This document shows positions 16,735-24,880 of a DNA stretch of 64,000 nucleotides, piece by piece. The position numbers and the translations under genes were made by a program. A model generated the notes under the pieces. It worked only from the letters and a program-made list of their open reading frames with translations, was not told the origin of the DNA and made no database searches. Each line of letters starts with the position of its first letter. The stretch's first letter is position 1. The DNA lies in the NCBI GenBank assembly GCA_016706225.1, contig JADJKB010000010.1:62001-126000 (forward strand). Direction: 5' to 3'. This DNA is from Myxococcales bacterium. Lineage in GTDB: Bacteria > Myxococcota_A > Polyangia > Polyangiales > Polyangiaceae.

Positions 16735-17664
16735 GTGTCGTGCCGAGTCGGTGGTTGTATTGGAGCCCTGCTGCTCGCGGCCCTCACAACTGCGCCCAAC
16801 GCCCGGGCGGAAGGCTCGGAGACGGATGTCGCCGCGCAGTTCTTCGAGGCCGGCGTGGCGGCGGCGAAGAAGGGCGAGTTCCGAGTCTGCGCGGAAGCCT
16901 TCACCGAGGCACACAAGCGCGCGCCACACGGTGCGACGCTCTACAACGCCGCCCTGTGCTGGGAGGGCGCCAAGAATCGTGCGCGGGCGGCCAACGACTT
17001 CGCGCGAGCGCTGAAGCTGGCCAACCTGTCGGAGGCCCAGGCCAAACAAGCCCGGAGCAAGCTGTCGGAGCTCGCCGCCACGCTGGGCAAGCTCGAGCTC
17101 GCCGAGCCGAAGGGCGTGCGCGCAACGGTCGGACCCATCGAGCAGAAGCCGATCCCCTTCGAGACCTTCGTCGAGCCGGGGGAACAAGAGGTGAAGCTCG
17201 AAGGTCCGGAGGGTGAGATCATCACTCGCACCGTCAGCGTCGAGGCGGGACAACACAAGCTGATCAAGTTGGAGGGGGTCACTGTCCAACCCGACCAGGA
17301 GCCCAAAGAGAAGCCGAAGGGGGCACCCCTGGCCGATGACTCGAGCGGCTCACTGCAGCGCACCGCCGGCTGGATCTTGATCGGCGTGTCCGCAGCCGCC
17401 GTCGGCGCCGGCGTCGGTTATTACGTCAGCGCCCTCGGTTCGCGAGACAAGTTCGAGGACTCCAAGCGCACCAACGCCACGGCGCGCTCGGACGCCATCG
17501 ATCGCTACAGCATCGCACGCGCCCTCTGGATCGGAGCGGGCGTCGGCGCGGCAGCCGGGGTCACGCTGGTGCTGATCGCGCCGAAAAAAGGCGCGCCCGA
17601 TGCCTCCGCCAAGCTACGCCTGCACCTCGCCCCGTCGCACGCCAGCGCCAGCTGGGCGTTCTAG
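16735..17664 (+). CDS. TPR-containing exported membrane protein
   Basis: 309 residues from GTG 16735. The signal peptide MSCRVGGCIGALLLAALTTAPNARA is probably cut after ARA near residue 25. Residues 30-110 contain TPR-like helices (AAQFFEAGVAAAKKGEFRVC, HGATLYNAALCWEGAKN). Residues 125-195 are a beta-rich PEGA-like segment. Two hydrophobic segments follow, TAGWILIGVSAAAVGAGVGY near 208-228 and LWIGAGVGAAAGVTLVLIAP near 262-282. This architecture is common in Polyangia, but I know no function for it. TATCGT ends 6 nt before the GTG and there is no Shine-Dalgarno, so the mRNA may be leaderless. It converges on the lipoprotein gene at 17765. Confidence 0.78.
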   Translation: MSCRVGGCIGALLLAALTTAPNARAEGSETDVAAQFFEAGVAAAKKGEFRVCAEAFTEAHKRAPHGATLYNAALCWEGAKNRARAANDFARALKLANLSEAQAKQARSKLSELAATLGKLELAEPKGVRATVGPIEQKPIPFETFVEPGEQEVKLEGPEGEIITRTVSVEAGQHKLIKLEGVTVQPDQEPKEKPKGAPLADDSSGSLQRTAGWILIGVSAAAVGAGVGYYVSALGSRDKFEDSKRTNATARSDAIDRYSIARALWIGAGVGAAAGVTLVLIAPKKGAPDASAKLRLHLAPSHASASWAF

Positions 17665-17764
17665 GCTCGTCGAGTTCGGCAGTCTTCGACGCTCAGATCG
17701 CGATCGTCATGAGCGGCGATGACCCACGACGCATGATCCCGGGGCTCGACCTCCGGCCGAGCGC
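17662..17764. other. Convergent junction with inverted repeats and a near-repeat of the 12653-12678 region
   Basis: The stretch starts TAGGCTCG and carries CAGTCTTCGAC at 17680-17690. The same two words in the same order follow the stop codon of the lectin gene at 12653. Two inverted repeats are present: GTCAT/ATGAC (17706-17723) and GCTCG/CGAGC (17744-17762). Neither has a U-tract. There is no gene in this stretch. Confidence 0.45.
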
Positions 17765-18457
17765 TCACTGCTTCTTTGGCGCGACCTCGGGCGGGGCCTC
17801 GATCTCCGTGGGACCTTGGGTCTTGCCCTTCTTGGCAGTCTTCTCCGCCTTCTTTGCACTCGCGTTCGCGAGTTTGATCAGCTTGCCCAGCAGCTTCTTC
17901 GCGTCGGCGGGTTTGCCTTCGACCGACACGATCACGACCACGTCTGACGCTTCGTCGAAATGAACGGCGGCGCCCTCTTTCTCACGCATGTCCTTCAGCT
18001 CCGCGGGTGGAACCATGCCCCCACTGCCGGCGGGGGTCGGCTTCGCCGCGGGCCGGACGAGCTCGATGAAACCCTTCAGCTTCCCTTTTTCGATCTCGAA
18101 GCGGAACTGCTCGTACACGCCCATGGTGCCGCCGCCAACCGCGGCGTCTTGTCTAAACCAGCCGAGCTTCTTGGCCTCAGCCTGGACCGCGACGCCACTG
18201 ACGTCACTCAAAGAGCTGCCGCCGATCGCGGCTGCGCTCTTTGGTTTTTCGACCGGCTTCGCCTCGGCTGCCTCGGCTCCGCTGCCGTTCGCAGCCTCGG
18301 CGGTCTCTTCGGCAGGGACCTCGCCCTTCGGCGCCGGCGGCACGTCGGAGATGCCCTCGCGCGGATCGGCGTCCGGCGGTTGAGCGGGAGGCGCGCTGCC
18401 GCCACACGCGGTAACCATCACGAAATACAGCCCAAGAAACGCAGTTCGAGTCCACAT
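17765..18457 (-). CDS. Predicted lipoprotein, unknown function
   Basis: 230 residues. The signal MWTRTAFLGLYFVMVTACGG has lipobox VTAC (Cys18). An acidic Pro/Ala/Glu-rich linker runs to about residue 80. The folded part (85-200) contains VQAEAKKLGWFRQDAAVGGG, YEQFRFEIEKGKLKGFIELV and ASDVVVIVSVEGKPADAKKL, an alpha/beta pattern without a recognisable family. The C-terminus is Lys/Ala-rich, then Pro/Glu-rich. TATAAA (18466-18471) lies 8 nt before the ATG. It is downstream of pnp on the same strand but separated from it by a good terminator. Confidence 0.75.
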   Translation of the reverse strand: MWTRTAFLGLYFVMVTACGGSAPPAQPPDADPREGISDVPPAPKGEVPAEETAEAANGSGAEAAEAKPVEKPKSAAAIGGSSLSDVSGVAVQAEAKKLGWFRQDAAVGGGTMGVYEQFRFEIEKGKLKGFIELVRPAAKPTPAGSGGMVPPAELKDMREKEGAAVHFDEASDVVVIVSVEGKPADAKKLLGKLIKLANASAKKAEKTAKKGKTQGPTEIEAPPEVAPKKQ

Positions 18458-18540
18458 GCCCGGTTTTTATACACACCTTCTGGGCGGCCGGCGACGGACC
18501 TCGAACAGCCTTTGACTTGAAGGTCGATCGGCCAGCGAAC

Positions 18541-18583
18541 AAAAAGCCACCGGGGCGCGGACCTTCTCGGTCGACGCCCCGGC
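18541..18583 (-). terminator. Rho-independent terminator of the rpsO-pnp operon
   Basis: A perfect 8-bp stem, CCGGGGCG (18550-18557) with CGCCCCGG (18575-18582), is followed on the minus strand by TGGCTTTTTG. It lies 23 bp after the pnp stop. A weaker TTTT run on the other side could make it partly bidirectional. Confidence 0.8.
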
Positions 18584-18605
18584 ACAGCTTTTGTGGACAG
18601 CTCGC

Positions 18606-20849
18606 TCAGCGAGGTGAACGCGGGCGATCGTTCCGATCACGGCGCGGACCGCCGCGATCCCCACCCCGCGGCGGGCGGCCACCGCGATCCCGCGACGGCG
18701 GGCCGGCCTCTCGTGCGCGCTGAATGCGCTCACGAGCCGCGTCGCCCTCTTCACCCTCCGGGAACGGCAAGAGCTCTCGGCGGGTGAGCCGCGTCTTGCC
18801 CTCGCGATCGATGCTGATGACCTTGACGTCGATGACCTCGCCCTCCTTGAGGACGTCGCCCGGCATCTCCACTCGCTCGTGCGCGATCTCGGACACGTGC
18901 AAGAGGGCCTCCTTGTTCGGCAGGATCTCGACGAACGCACCGAAGTCGACGATGCGCGTCACGGTGCCCTTGTAGATCTGACCCACCTCGGCCTCCGCGG
19001 TCAGGCCCTTGATGATCTCCAGCGCCTTGAGCACGGCGTCGGAGTCCGAGCTGGCCACGTTGACGGTGCCGTCGTCTTCCACGTCGATGGCAACGCCCGT
19101 CTGATCGATGATGCCCTTGATGGTCTTGCCACCCGGTCCGATGATGATGCGGATCTGGTCCGGCTTGACCTTGAGGGTCGTGATGCGCGGCGCCCACTTG
19201 TTGATCTCGGCGCGGGGCTCGGCCAGCGTGGCCAGCATCTTGCCAAGGATGTGCAGGCGGCCTTCGCGCGCCTGGTCGAGGGCCTTCTCCAGAATCGAGC
19301 GCTCCAGACCTGCGATCTTGATGTCCATCTGGATGGCGGTGACACCTCGGTCGGTACCACAGACCTTGAAGTCCATGTCGCCGAGGTGATCCTCGTCGCC
19401 CAGGATGTCGCTCAAGATGGCGATCTTGTCGCCCTCCTTGATCAACCCCATGGCGATGCCGGCAACCGGCTTCTTGATCGGAACGCCGCAGTCCATCATC
19501 GAGAGGGTTGCGCCACACACCGCAGCCATCGAGCTCGAGCCATTCGACTCGAGGGTCTCACTGACGATGCGGATGGTGTACGGGAACTTCTCGTGATTCG
19601 GCAGCATGCGGGTGACCGCACGCTCGGCGAGGGCGCCGTGACCGATCTCGCGCCGCCCGGGGCCGCGCATGGGCTTGGTCTCGCCGGTGCTGAAGGGCGG
19701 GAAGTTGTAGTGGAGCATGAACGGCTTCCACGACTCACCCGTGAGCGCGTCGATCTTCTGCTCGTCGGTCGAGGTGCCCAGGGTCGCGGTCACGATGGCC
19801 TGGGTTTCACCGCGCTGGAACAGCGCCGAGCCGTGCACACGCGGCAAGAGGCCCACGTCGCAGGAGATCGGACGGATGGTGCGCTCGTCGCGGCCGTCGA
19901 TGCGGCGCCGCTCCTCGGTCACCATCTTGCGCACCACGGTGTATTTGCGCTCCTCGAACTCTTCCTTGACCAGCTTCTCCAGCGACGGCCACTTCTCGGC
20001 GCCTTGCTCGGCCTTCAGCGTCTCCGCCATGGCCTTCTTGAGCTCACTGTAGCGGTCGTAGCGCTTCTTCTTTTCCTTGATCACGCAGGCCGTGACCAGA
20101 TCCGCGTCCACCATCTGGGCGATGCGGGTCTTGATGGCTGCGTCGAGCTTGGCGACCGTGAACTCGCGCTTGGGTTTGCCCACCGCGGCTCGGATCTTCT
20201 CGATCAGCTCGAGGACCTTCTGCCCCTCACGGTGCGCAAACATCAGCGCGTCGATCAGATCGGACTCACTCGCCTCGTCGGCGCCACCCTCCACCATCAC
20301 GATGGCGTCCTTCGTGACCGCCACGATCAGGTCGAGATCCGCGGCCGCGATCTGCTCGAAGGTCGGGTAGACGACGAGCTCACCCTCCACCCGGCTGACG
20401 CGGATGCCACACACCGGGCCGTCCCAGGGGATGTCGGAGATGGTCAAGGCGGCGCTTGCGCCGGTGAGCGCGAGCACGTCCGTGGGATTCTCGCGATCCG
20501 CCGACAGCACCGTGGCGATGATCTGCGTGTCCTTCTTGTAGCCCTCGGGGAAGAGCGGGCGCAGCGGGCGGTCCATCAAGCGGCTCGAGAGGATCTCGTA
20601 GTCGCGCTGGCGCGCCTCGCGCTTGAAGAACCCGCCCGGGATCTTGCCCGCGGCGTAGGTCTTCTCGATGTAGTCACAGGTCAACGGGAAGAAGTCGAGC
20701 CCCGGGCGCTCCTCGCTGGAGACGGCGGTGACGAGCACCATGCTCTCGCCGTAGGTGACGAGGATGGAACCGTGGGCGAGCTTGGCCAGGCGGCCCGTTT
20801 CCAAAGTGAGCTGACGGCCACCGATGGTGACGGATTCACGTACGTACAT
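18606..20849 (-). CDS. pnp: Polyribonucleotide nucleotidyltransferase (PNPase)
   Basis: 747 residues, slightly longer than the usual 700-710. It begins MYVRESVTIGGRQLTLETGR, typical of the first RNase PH domain. The family block GKIPGGFFKREARQRDYEIL is present, then the all-helical linker and a second RNase PH domain containing GGKT-less core motifs. A KH domain carries IIGPGGKTIKGIIDQTG near residues 568-585, and an S1 domain follows (YKGTVTRIVDFGAFVEILPN). The extra length is an Arg/Gly/Asp/Pro tail of about 45 residues (RDRGGRPPRGGDRGGPRRDR) that probably binds RNA or partners. The enzyme degrades RNA 3' to 5' with phosphate as part of the RNA degradosome. It follows rpsO in the classical operon. 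Confidence 0.97.
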   Translation of the reverse strand: MYVRESVTIGGRQLTLETGRLAKLAHGSILVTYGESMVLVTAVSSEERPGLDFFPLTCDYIEKTYAAGKIPGGFFKREARQRDYEILSSRLMDRPLRPLFPEGYKKDTQIIATVLSADRENPTDVLALTGASAALTISDIPWDGPVCGIRVSRVEGELVVYPTFEQIAAADLDLIVAVTKDAIVMVEGGADEASESDLIDALMFAHREGQKVLELIEKIRAAVGKPKREFTVAKLDAAIKTRIAQMVDADLVTACVIKEKKKRYDRYSELKKAMAETLKAEQGAEKWPSLEKLVKEEFEERKYTVVRKMVTEERRRIDGRDERTIRPISCDVGLLPRVHGSALFQRGETQAIVTATLGTSTDEQKIDALTGESWKPFMLHYNFPPFSTGETKPMRGPGRREIGHGALAERAVTRMLPNHEKFPYTIRIVSETLESNGSSSMAAVCGATLSMMDCGVPIKKPVAGIAMGLIKEGDKIAILSDILGDEDHLGDMDFKVCGTDRGVTAIQMDIKIAGLERSILEKALDQAREGRLHILGKMLATLAEPRAEINKWAPRITTLKVKPDQIRIIIGPGGKTIKGIIDQTGVAIDVEDDGTVNVASSDSDAVLKALEIIKGLTAEAEVGQIYKGTVTRIVDFGAFVEILPNKEALLHVSEIAHERVEMPGDVLKEGEVIDVKVISIDREGKTRLTRRELLPFPEGEEGDAARERIQRAREAGPPSRDRGGRPPRGGDRGGPRRDRNDRPRSPR

Positions 20850-20946
20850 TTGTCAAAGCGCCCCTTTCCTGGGCGATGGCCCGCTGCGTGCGGGCGATAC
20901 GCCGGATACGAGCGCCAGAGCCCCTTCAGCCTCGGTTCCTGAGCAG

Positions 20947-20963
20947 GACCCCGCGCGGGGGTC
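20947..20963 (-). other. Intercistronic hairpin between rpsO and pnp
   Basis: GACCCC (20947-20952) pairs with GGGGTC (20958-20963) around a GC-rich 5-nt loop. The region lies between the end of rpsO and the start of pnp and has no U-tract on the transcribed strand. In enterobacteria this interval holds an RNase III site and an attenuator that let PNPase control its own mRNA. An equivalent role here is inferred. Confidence 0.45.
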
Positions 20964-21044
20964 GCGCTCACGAATCGAAGATGAAGTCAGGCGCCTGCAA
21001 GCCGGAAGTCTGATCTGACGATTCGAGTCGACGCTAACCGGCGC

Positions 21045-21314
21045 TCACTTGCGCAAGTTCAGCGACGAAACGACCTTGCGGTAACGATCGACGTTCGACT
21101 GCTTCAAGTAGTCGAGCAAACGGCGGCGTTGACCGACGAGCATCAGCAGACCACGACGGCTGTGATGATCCTTCTTGTGTGTCTTGAAGTGGCCCGTGAG
21201 TTGCTCGATGCGCTGACTCAGGAGTGCGATCTGCACCTCCGGCGAGCCAGTGTCCGAATCGTGGAGCCGGAAGTTGGTGATGACGCGCGTTTTCGCGCCG
21301 GGCTCTAGCGGCAT
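21045..21314 (-). CDS. rpsO: Ribosomal protein S15
   Basis: 89 residues, the exact family length. Diagnostic segments are FRLHDSDTGSPEVQIALLSQ, TGHFKTHKKDHHSRRGLLML and VGQRRRLLDYLKQSNVDRYR. S15 binds 16S rRNA early in 30S assembly. The ATG is preceded by AGAGGAAAGG at good spacing. It is the first gene of the rpsO-pnp operon and has a strong promoter at 21347-21374. Confidence 0.98.
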   Translation of the reverse strand: MPLEPGAKTRVITNFRLHDSDTGSPEVQIALLSQRIEQLTGHFKTHKKDHHSRRGLLMLVGQRRRLLDYLKQSNVDRYRKVVSSLNLRK

Positions 21315-21346
21315 GTCGACCTTTCCTCTGAAATTAAAGCCCGCGG

Positions 21347-21374
21347 AGTATACGCGCGCCGATCATCTGGTCAA
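21347..21374 (-). promoter_or_regulatory. Sigma-70 promoter of rpsO-pnp
   Basis: On the minus strand TTGACC (21369-21374), a 16-nt spacer and TATACT (21347-21352) give the best consensus promoter in the window. The predicted leader is about 25 nt and contains the Shine-Dalgarno AGAGGAAAGG. Confidence 0.75.
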
Positions 21375-21431
21375 CGGGAAGACTCCGTCGGCAATTTCGG
21401 CCAGAAAAACCCGGAAATCCTGGGGCTGGAC

Positions 21432-21450
21432 GGGGCCGCGCCCAGGCCCC
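21432..21450 (-). terminator. GC-rich hairpin after the cytochrome-like lipoprotein gene
   Basis: GGGGCC (21432-21437) and GGCCCC (21445-21450) form a perfect 6-bp stem with a 7-nt loop, 17 bp after the stop codon at 21468. No U-tract follows closely, so it is at best a weak or Rho-assisted terminator. Confidence 0.35.
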
Positions 21451-21467
21451 CTCACCCCCGGGGACCC

Positions 21468-22031
21468 TCATTTGCCTTCGACGATGTGACAGTCGCTACA
21501 GCCGAAGCCCTGTTTGGTGGCCGGGTCGAAGGGCGCTTCGCCGATGGCCGCGGCCATCTCGGACGTCACCTTGTCCATCATGAACGCGGTGATCGCAGCG
21601 TGCTTCTTCTTGTGCTTTGCGAAACCGCCGGTGCGATCGAGCTTGGGCAGCTTGGGGTTCGGCATCTCGAATTTGCCCTCCTTCGCGCCCGGGCCGTGGC
21701 AGGTCTTGCACCCGAACTCGCCGAAGCGTTGGCCGTCGTGCTCCTTGAACAGTGCACCCATCTTCGGCACCACGACGGTCTTCATCAGCTCGACCTTCTG
21801 CTCGTGGTTCATGTCTTTGAAAGCCGGTTTGGCGGCCTCGGGCGGCTTCGTCTCTTCCGGCGGTTTGGTCTCCTCCGGGGCTGCGCTCTCGGTCGGCGCG
21901 GGCTCGCCGGTCGCAGCTGGCTCGGTGCCAGCGGTCTCGGTTGGAGGTGTCGAACCGCCGCACGCAACCCCAACACCCAATGCCAGCACCACCGCCGAAA
22001 ACAGCACGAAGCTTCCGTGAACGAAACGCAT
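21468..22031 (-). CDS. Cytochrome c-like lipoprotein with two CxxCH motifs
   Basis: 187 residues from ATG 22031, chosen because AAGGAG lies about 8 nt upstream; the open frame extends further but without signal sequence character. The signal MRFVHGSFVLFSAVVLALGV leads to lipobox GVAC (Cys24). A Pro/Glu/Thr linker runs from 28 to 68. CKTCH (108-112) and CSDCH (178-182) are covalent heme sites. The second ends only five residues before the C-terminus, which leaves no room for a normal downstream Met ligand. Methionines in MPNPKLP and ITAFMMDK may serve as distal ligands. It probably carries electrons at the membrane surface. No partner oxidase or reductase is adjacent. Confidence 0.82.
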   Translation of the reverse strand: MRFVHGSFVLFSAVVLALGVGVACGGSTPPTETAGTEPAATGEPAPTESAAPEETKPPEETKPPEAAKPAFKDMNHEQKVELMKTVVVPKMGALFKEHDGQRFGEFGCKTCHGPGAKEGKFEMPNPKLPKLDRTGGFAKHKKKHAAITAFMMDKVTSEMAAAIGEAPFDPATKQGFGCSDCHIVEGK

Positions 22032-22172
22032 GGATAGTCTCCTTGGGCGCCGAGTCTCCGTTAGCCAGCGGGCACTTGGCAAGGGAAACGGTGGGATATA
22101 AACCCGACGCTTCCGCGATCGATGGCTCGATTTGGACGCTCGCGCTGCCGTTCGGGACGCTCGCGCGGGCGG

Positions 22173-22991
22173 TCAGCTCGCGCCGTTCTCGCGCCGAATC
22201 GCCTCGAGTGAAGCCCGGTACTCGGCCGCTACTCGCGACGACGCAAAAGGCTCCGGCGCCACGTTCGAGAGTGCCGCCAGGAGTTTGTAGACCACGCCCG
22301 GGACGTGCAGGTACTTGCGCTGCCGGAACCCTTCGAGGCCCGAGCGCGCGCAGCGGTCCACCGGCATCAGCCAGTTGCGCAGCGAGTTGAAGCGCTCGCC
22401 TTCGGTCATCTCGGTGGCGATACCACCCGGCGCAAACGTCGTGATCGAGACGTTTCGCCCTTGAAGCTCGTGGTACAGGCTGCAGCCGTAGTGGACCAGG
22501 AACGCCTTGGTGCCCGAGTACGCCGCTTGAAACGGCACCGGGGACAGGCCCGCCATGCTCGAGACGAGCATCACGCCGCCCCCGTCATTCTTCTGTTCCA
22601 GATACGGCAGGAGCTGAGTGGTGAAGCGCACGACGCTGGTGACGTTCGTGGCCAACATGCGCTGAAATCCATCCCACCCAAGCTCGTGCCAGTCGCCGAA
22701 GTGGGTGATGCCCGCGTTCAGCACGGCCCCGTACAACGCCTCGCCGTCGGTGGCGGTCTTCACGACACGGTCGACGTCGTCCAGGTTCTGGAGATCGGCA
22801 GTGAGCGGAAGGACCTTGACGCCCGAGGGCTCGAGCTCCTGTTTGAGCGCCTCGAGCCGATCGGCACGCCGCGCGACCGCGACGATGTTGGCGCCGTAGT
22901 CCCGCGCCAACTGCCGCGCCATTTCTTGACCCAGTCCCGACGACGCACCCGTCACCAGCACCCACCGCCCCCGAAAATCCATCGGTTTCAT
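22173..22991 (-). CDS. SDR-family NAD(P)-dependent oxidoreductase
   Basis: 272 residues from ATG 22991 (ATG 22982 also fits). The Rossmann motif TGASSGLG lies near residues 13-20, NAG near residue 95, and the catalytic Ser (VSSMAG) is followed by YSGTK, the standard Tyr-x-x-x-Lys pair. The core is a classical SDR, and the C-terminal extension APGGIATEMTEGERFNSLRN resembles the SDR members annotated as DltE/YqjQ-like. The substrate cannot be predicted. The gene stands alone between the cytochrome-like gene and the barrel operon. Confidence 0.88.
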   Translation of the reverse strand: MKPMDFRGRWVLVTGASSGLGQEMARQLARDYGANIVAVARRADRLEALKQELEPSGVKVLPLTADLQNLDDVDRVVKTATDGEALYGAVLNAGITHFGDWHELGWDGFQRMLATNVTSVVRFTTQLLPYLEQKNDGGGVMLVSSMAGLSPVPFQAAYSGTKAFLVHYGCSLYHELQGRNVSITTFAPGGIATEMTEGERFNSLRNWLMPVDRCARSGLEGFRQRKYLHVPGVVYKLLAALSNVAPEPFASSRVAAEYRASLEAIRRENGAS

Positions 22992-23065
22992 GCGGCGCCT
23001 TGTATCACCGATGAGCGCGACCCGCACGCACCCGCGGGCTCACGGAATTTCCGCGGCTCGCGGCG

Positions 23066-24880
23066 CTAGAAGCGCGCCTGCATCGCCAGGCCGTAGCCCA
23101 GGAAGTTCGGCGAGATGAAGCTGCGCAAGAGCACGGTGCCGCTCGGATCGAGCTCCAGCCGGGTCATGTTGTTGTCGCGCCGAAACTGCATCCAGCCAAT
23201 GGCGCTCATCATGGGCGACAGATCCCACTTCAAGCTGCCGCGCGCCTGCAAGATGGGCACGCGTTTCTCGCCGACCGGCAGGAACGCCAGATTGCCCTGC
23301 TCGCGCACGACGATGGTGCGGGAGGTGTCCTGACCGAGGGCGTCGAAGCTCTCGCTGCGGAACGTGGCCGGGTTCTGCAGGCCTGCGCCGAACCCCGGCG
23401 TGAGCCGCAAGCTCTCGATGTAGTAGTCGACGGACGCCGCAAAGAAGGTCTCGTCCTCGGTCTTGGCGTTGTTCGGCAGGGTCTGGAACGGGATGAAGCT
23501 GGGCTGATTTCTGAGCACGAACGGCAGGTCGCGATAGATGACTGCGAGGCTGGTGCGCAGGTAGCCGTATTTCAGGTTGGCCTGTAGCGCTCCCGCCCGC
23601 GCCAGCTGGATGTCCGTGCGCCCCGGCGCGTCGAAGTCCTTCAGGTTCTGGTGAAGCTGAGTGACCTCCCCCGAAAGCGCCCAGCTGGCCTTGCCGGGCT
23701 CGTACTTCTCCGACTTGAACTGCTCGAGCGGGGCGTTGGGGTCGTTGCGAAAGAGCTGGAAGTCCGCGGAGCGCGGGACCGGCATGTCCTGGTGAACCAC
23801 CAGGCGGCCCGAGAAGCCGAAGGTGTAGACGCGCTTGCCGAGCACGTCGGGATCTTCGAAGCGGCCCTGCTGGAAGTAACCGCCGCCGGCGTCGACGTGG
23901 AGGAAGTCCGTGGCATCGAGGCCGAGCCCGCCCAAGAAACCATAGTTGGTCTCGGCCACTCGCACGGTGTCGGTGGTCGAGCCCTCGCCCGCTCCGCCCT
24001 CGGCGATGCGCTGTTGCACCTCGATGATGCTGGCGGTCTTGAAGCCGCCGAAGACGTACCAACCTTTGCCATCGTACTGCAGCTTGGCACCCGGCGCGCT
24101 GCCCTGAAGCCGCGGGAAGATCGACTGGTTCAAGCGACCGTTCGTGCCGCCCCAGGTGATGTCGTACAGGTACCCGACGCGGAATCGGTCGGTGTCGATC
24201 GGGTAGAGCGTGAGGCCGAGCCCTTCCGGTTTCTTGGGCTCTCCGCCGGTCTCGTAAAACACCCGCAGGTACGTGCCCGCGTCTTCGAACACGCGGTTCA
24301 CGTTGTTCGACTGCGCCGCGAGCTCGCCCATGTTCACGCGCATGACGAGCGCCGCCTCGGTGTCGACATGCTCGGCGAACCCAGGCAGGTGACTGTAGAG
24401 CACGAGGTGCGACACGTTCTCGCGACCGGAAAAGCGCGAGTTCAAGTTGTCGAAGAAGAGCCGGTACTGCGAGCGATCGCCGGCGCTCGCGTTGGGGGAC
24501 AGCGGGAACGCCTCGCCGGTCTTGTGCAAGAGATCGCCGTCGCCGAAGGTCCAGGTCAGGCGTGTGTCCATGAACGGGGAGTACGGCCGCGCCGGGTCCT
24601 TCTTCGGCTCGGGTTTGCTGGCGGCCGCGGGCGCTTGATTGGCCTTCTCGGTCGGTTCGACCTCGGGGGTCGCGGGCGGAGCAACCTTCGTGGGCGCATC
24701 AGCGGGTTTCTTCTCCGGCTCGGGCGTGTCGTCGAGCTGAACGTCGGCCGGCTTGACCGGTTGATCACCCTCGGGCTTCGGCTCCCCGCCGGGCTGCGCG
24801 TGGACGGACGCGGTTGCGCCCAAGGCCGCGCACAGCCAGAGCGCCGTGCGGAGATCAGTTCGTAGCTTCGTTCGGGTCAT
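23066..24880 (-). CDS. Predicted outer-membrane beta-barrel protein
   Basis: 604 residues from ATG 24880. The signal peptide MTRTKLRTDLRTALWLCAAL ends near SVHA-QPG. A long Pro/Lys/Glu/Ala linker runs to about residue 100, perhaps crossing the periplasm. The rest alternates polar and hydrophobic residues with many Gly and aromatics (LRVFYETGG, WYVFGGFKTAS, VYTFGFSGRLVVHQD) and ends in QARF, a terminal Phe as expected for BAM recognition. I see no named porin family. The gene is last in a three-gene operon and its start overlaps the upstream gene by 26 nt, so all three products are probably made together. Confidence 0.72.
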   Translation of the reverse strand: MTRTKLRTDLRTALWLCAALGATASVHAQPGGEPKPEGDQPVKPADVQLDDTPEPEKKPADAPTKVAPPATPEVEPTEKANQAPAAASKPEPKKDPARPYSPFMDTRLTWTFGDGDLLHKTGEAFPLSPNASAGDRSQYRLFFDNLNSRFSGRENVSHLVLYSHLPGFAEHVDTEAALVMRVNMGELAAQSNNVNRVFEDAGTYLRVFYETGGEPKKPEGLGLTLYPIDTDRFRVGYLYDITWGGTNGRLNQSIFPRLQGSAPGAKLQYDGKGWYVFGGFKTASIIEVQQRIAEGGAGEGSTTDTVRVAETNYGFLGGLGLDATDFLHVDAGGGYFQQGRFEDPDVLGKRVYTFGFSGRLVVHQDMPVPRSADFQLFRNDPNAPLEQFKSEKYEPGKASWALSGEVTQLHQNLKDFDAPGRTDIQLARAGALQANLKYGYLRTSLAVIYRDLPFVLRNQPSFIPFQTLPNNAKTEDETFFAASVDYYIESLRLTPGFGAGLQNPATFRSESFDALGQDTSRTIVVREQGNLAFLPVGEKRVPILQARGSLKWDLSPMMSAIGWMQFRRDNNMTRLELDPSGTVLLRSFISPNFLGYGLAMQARF

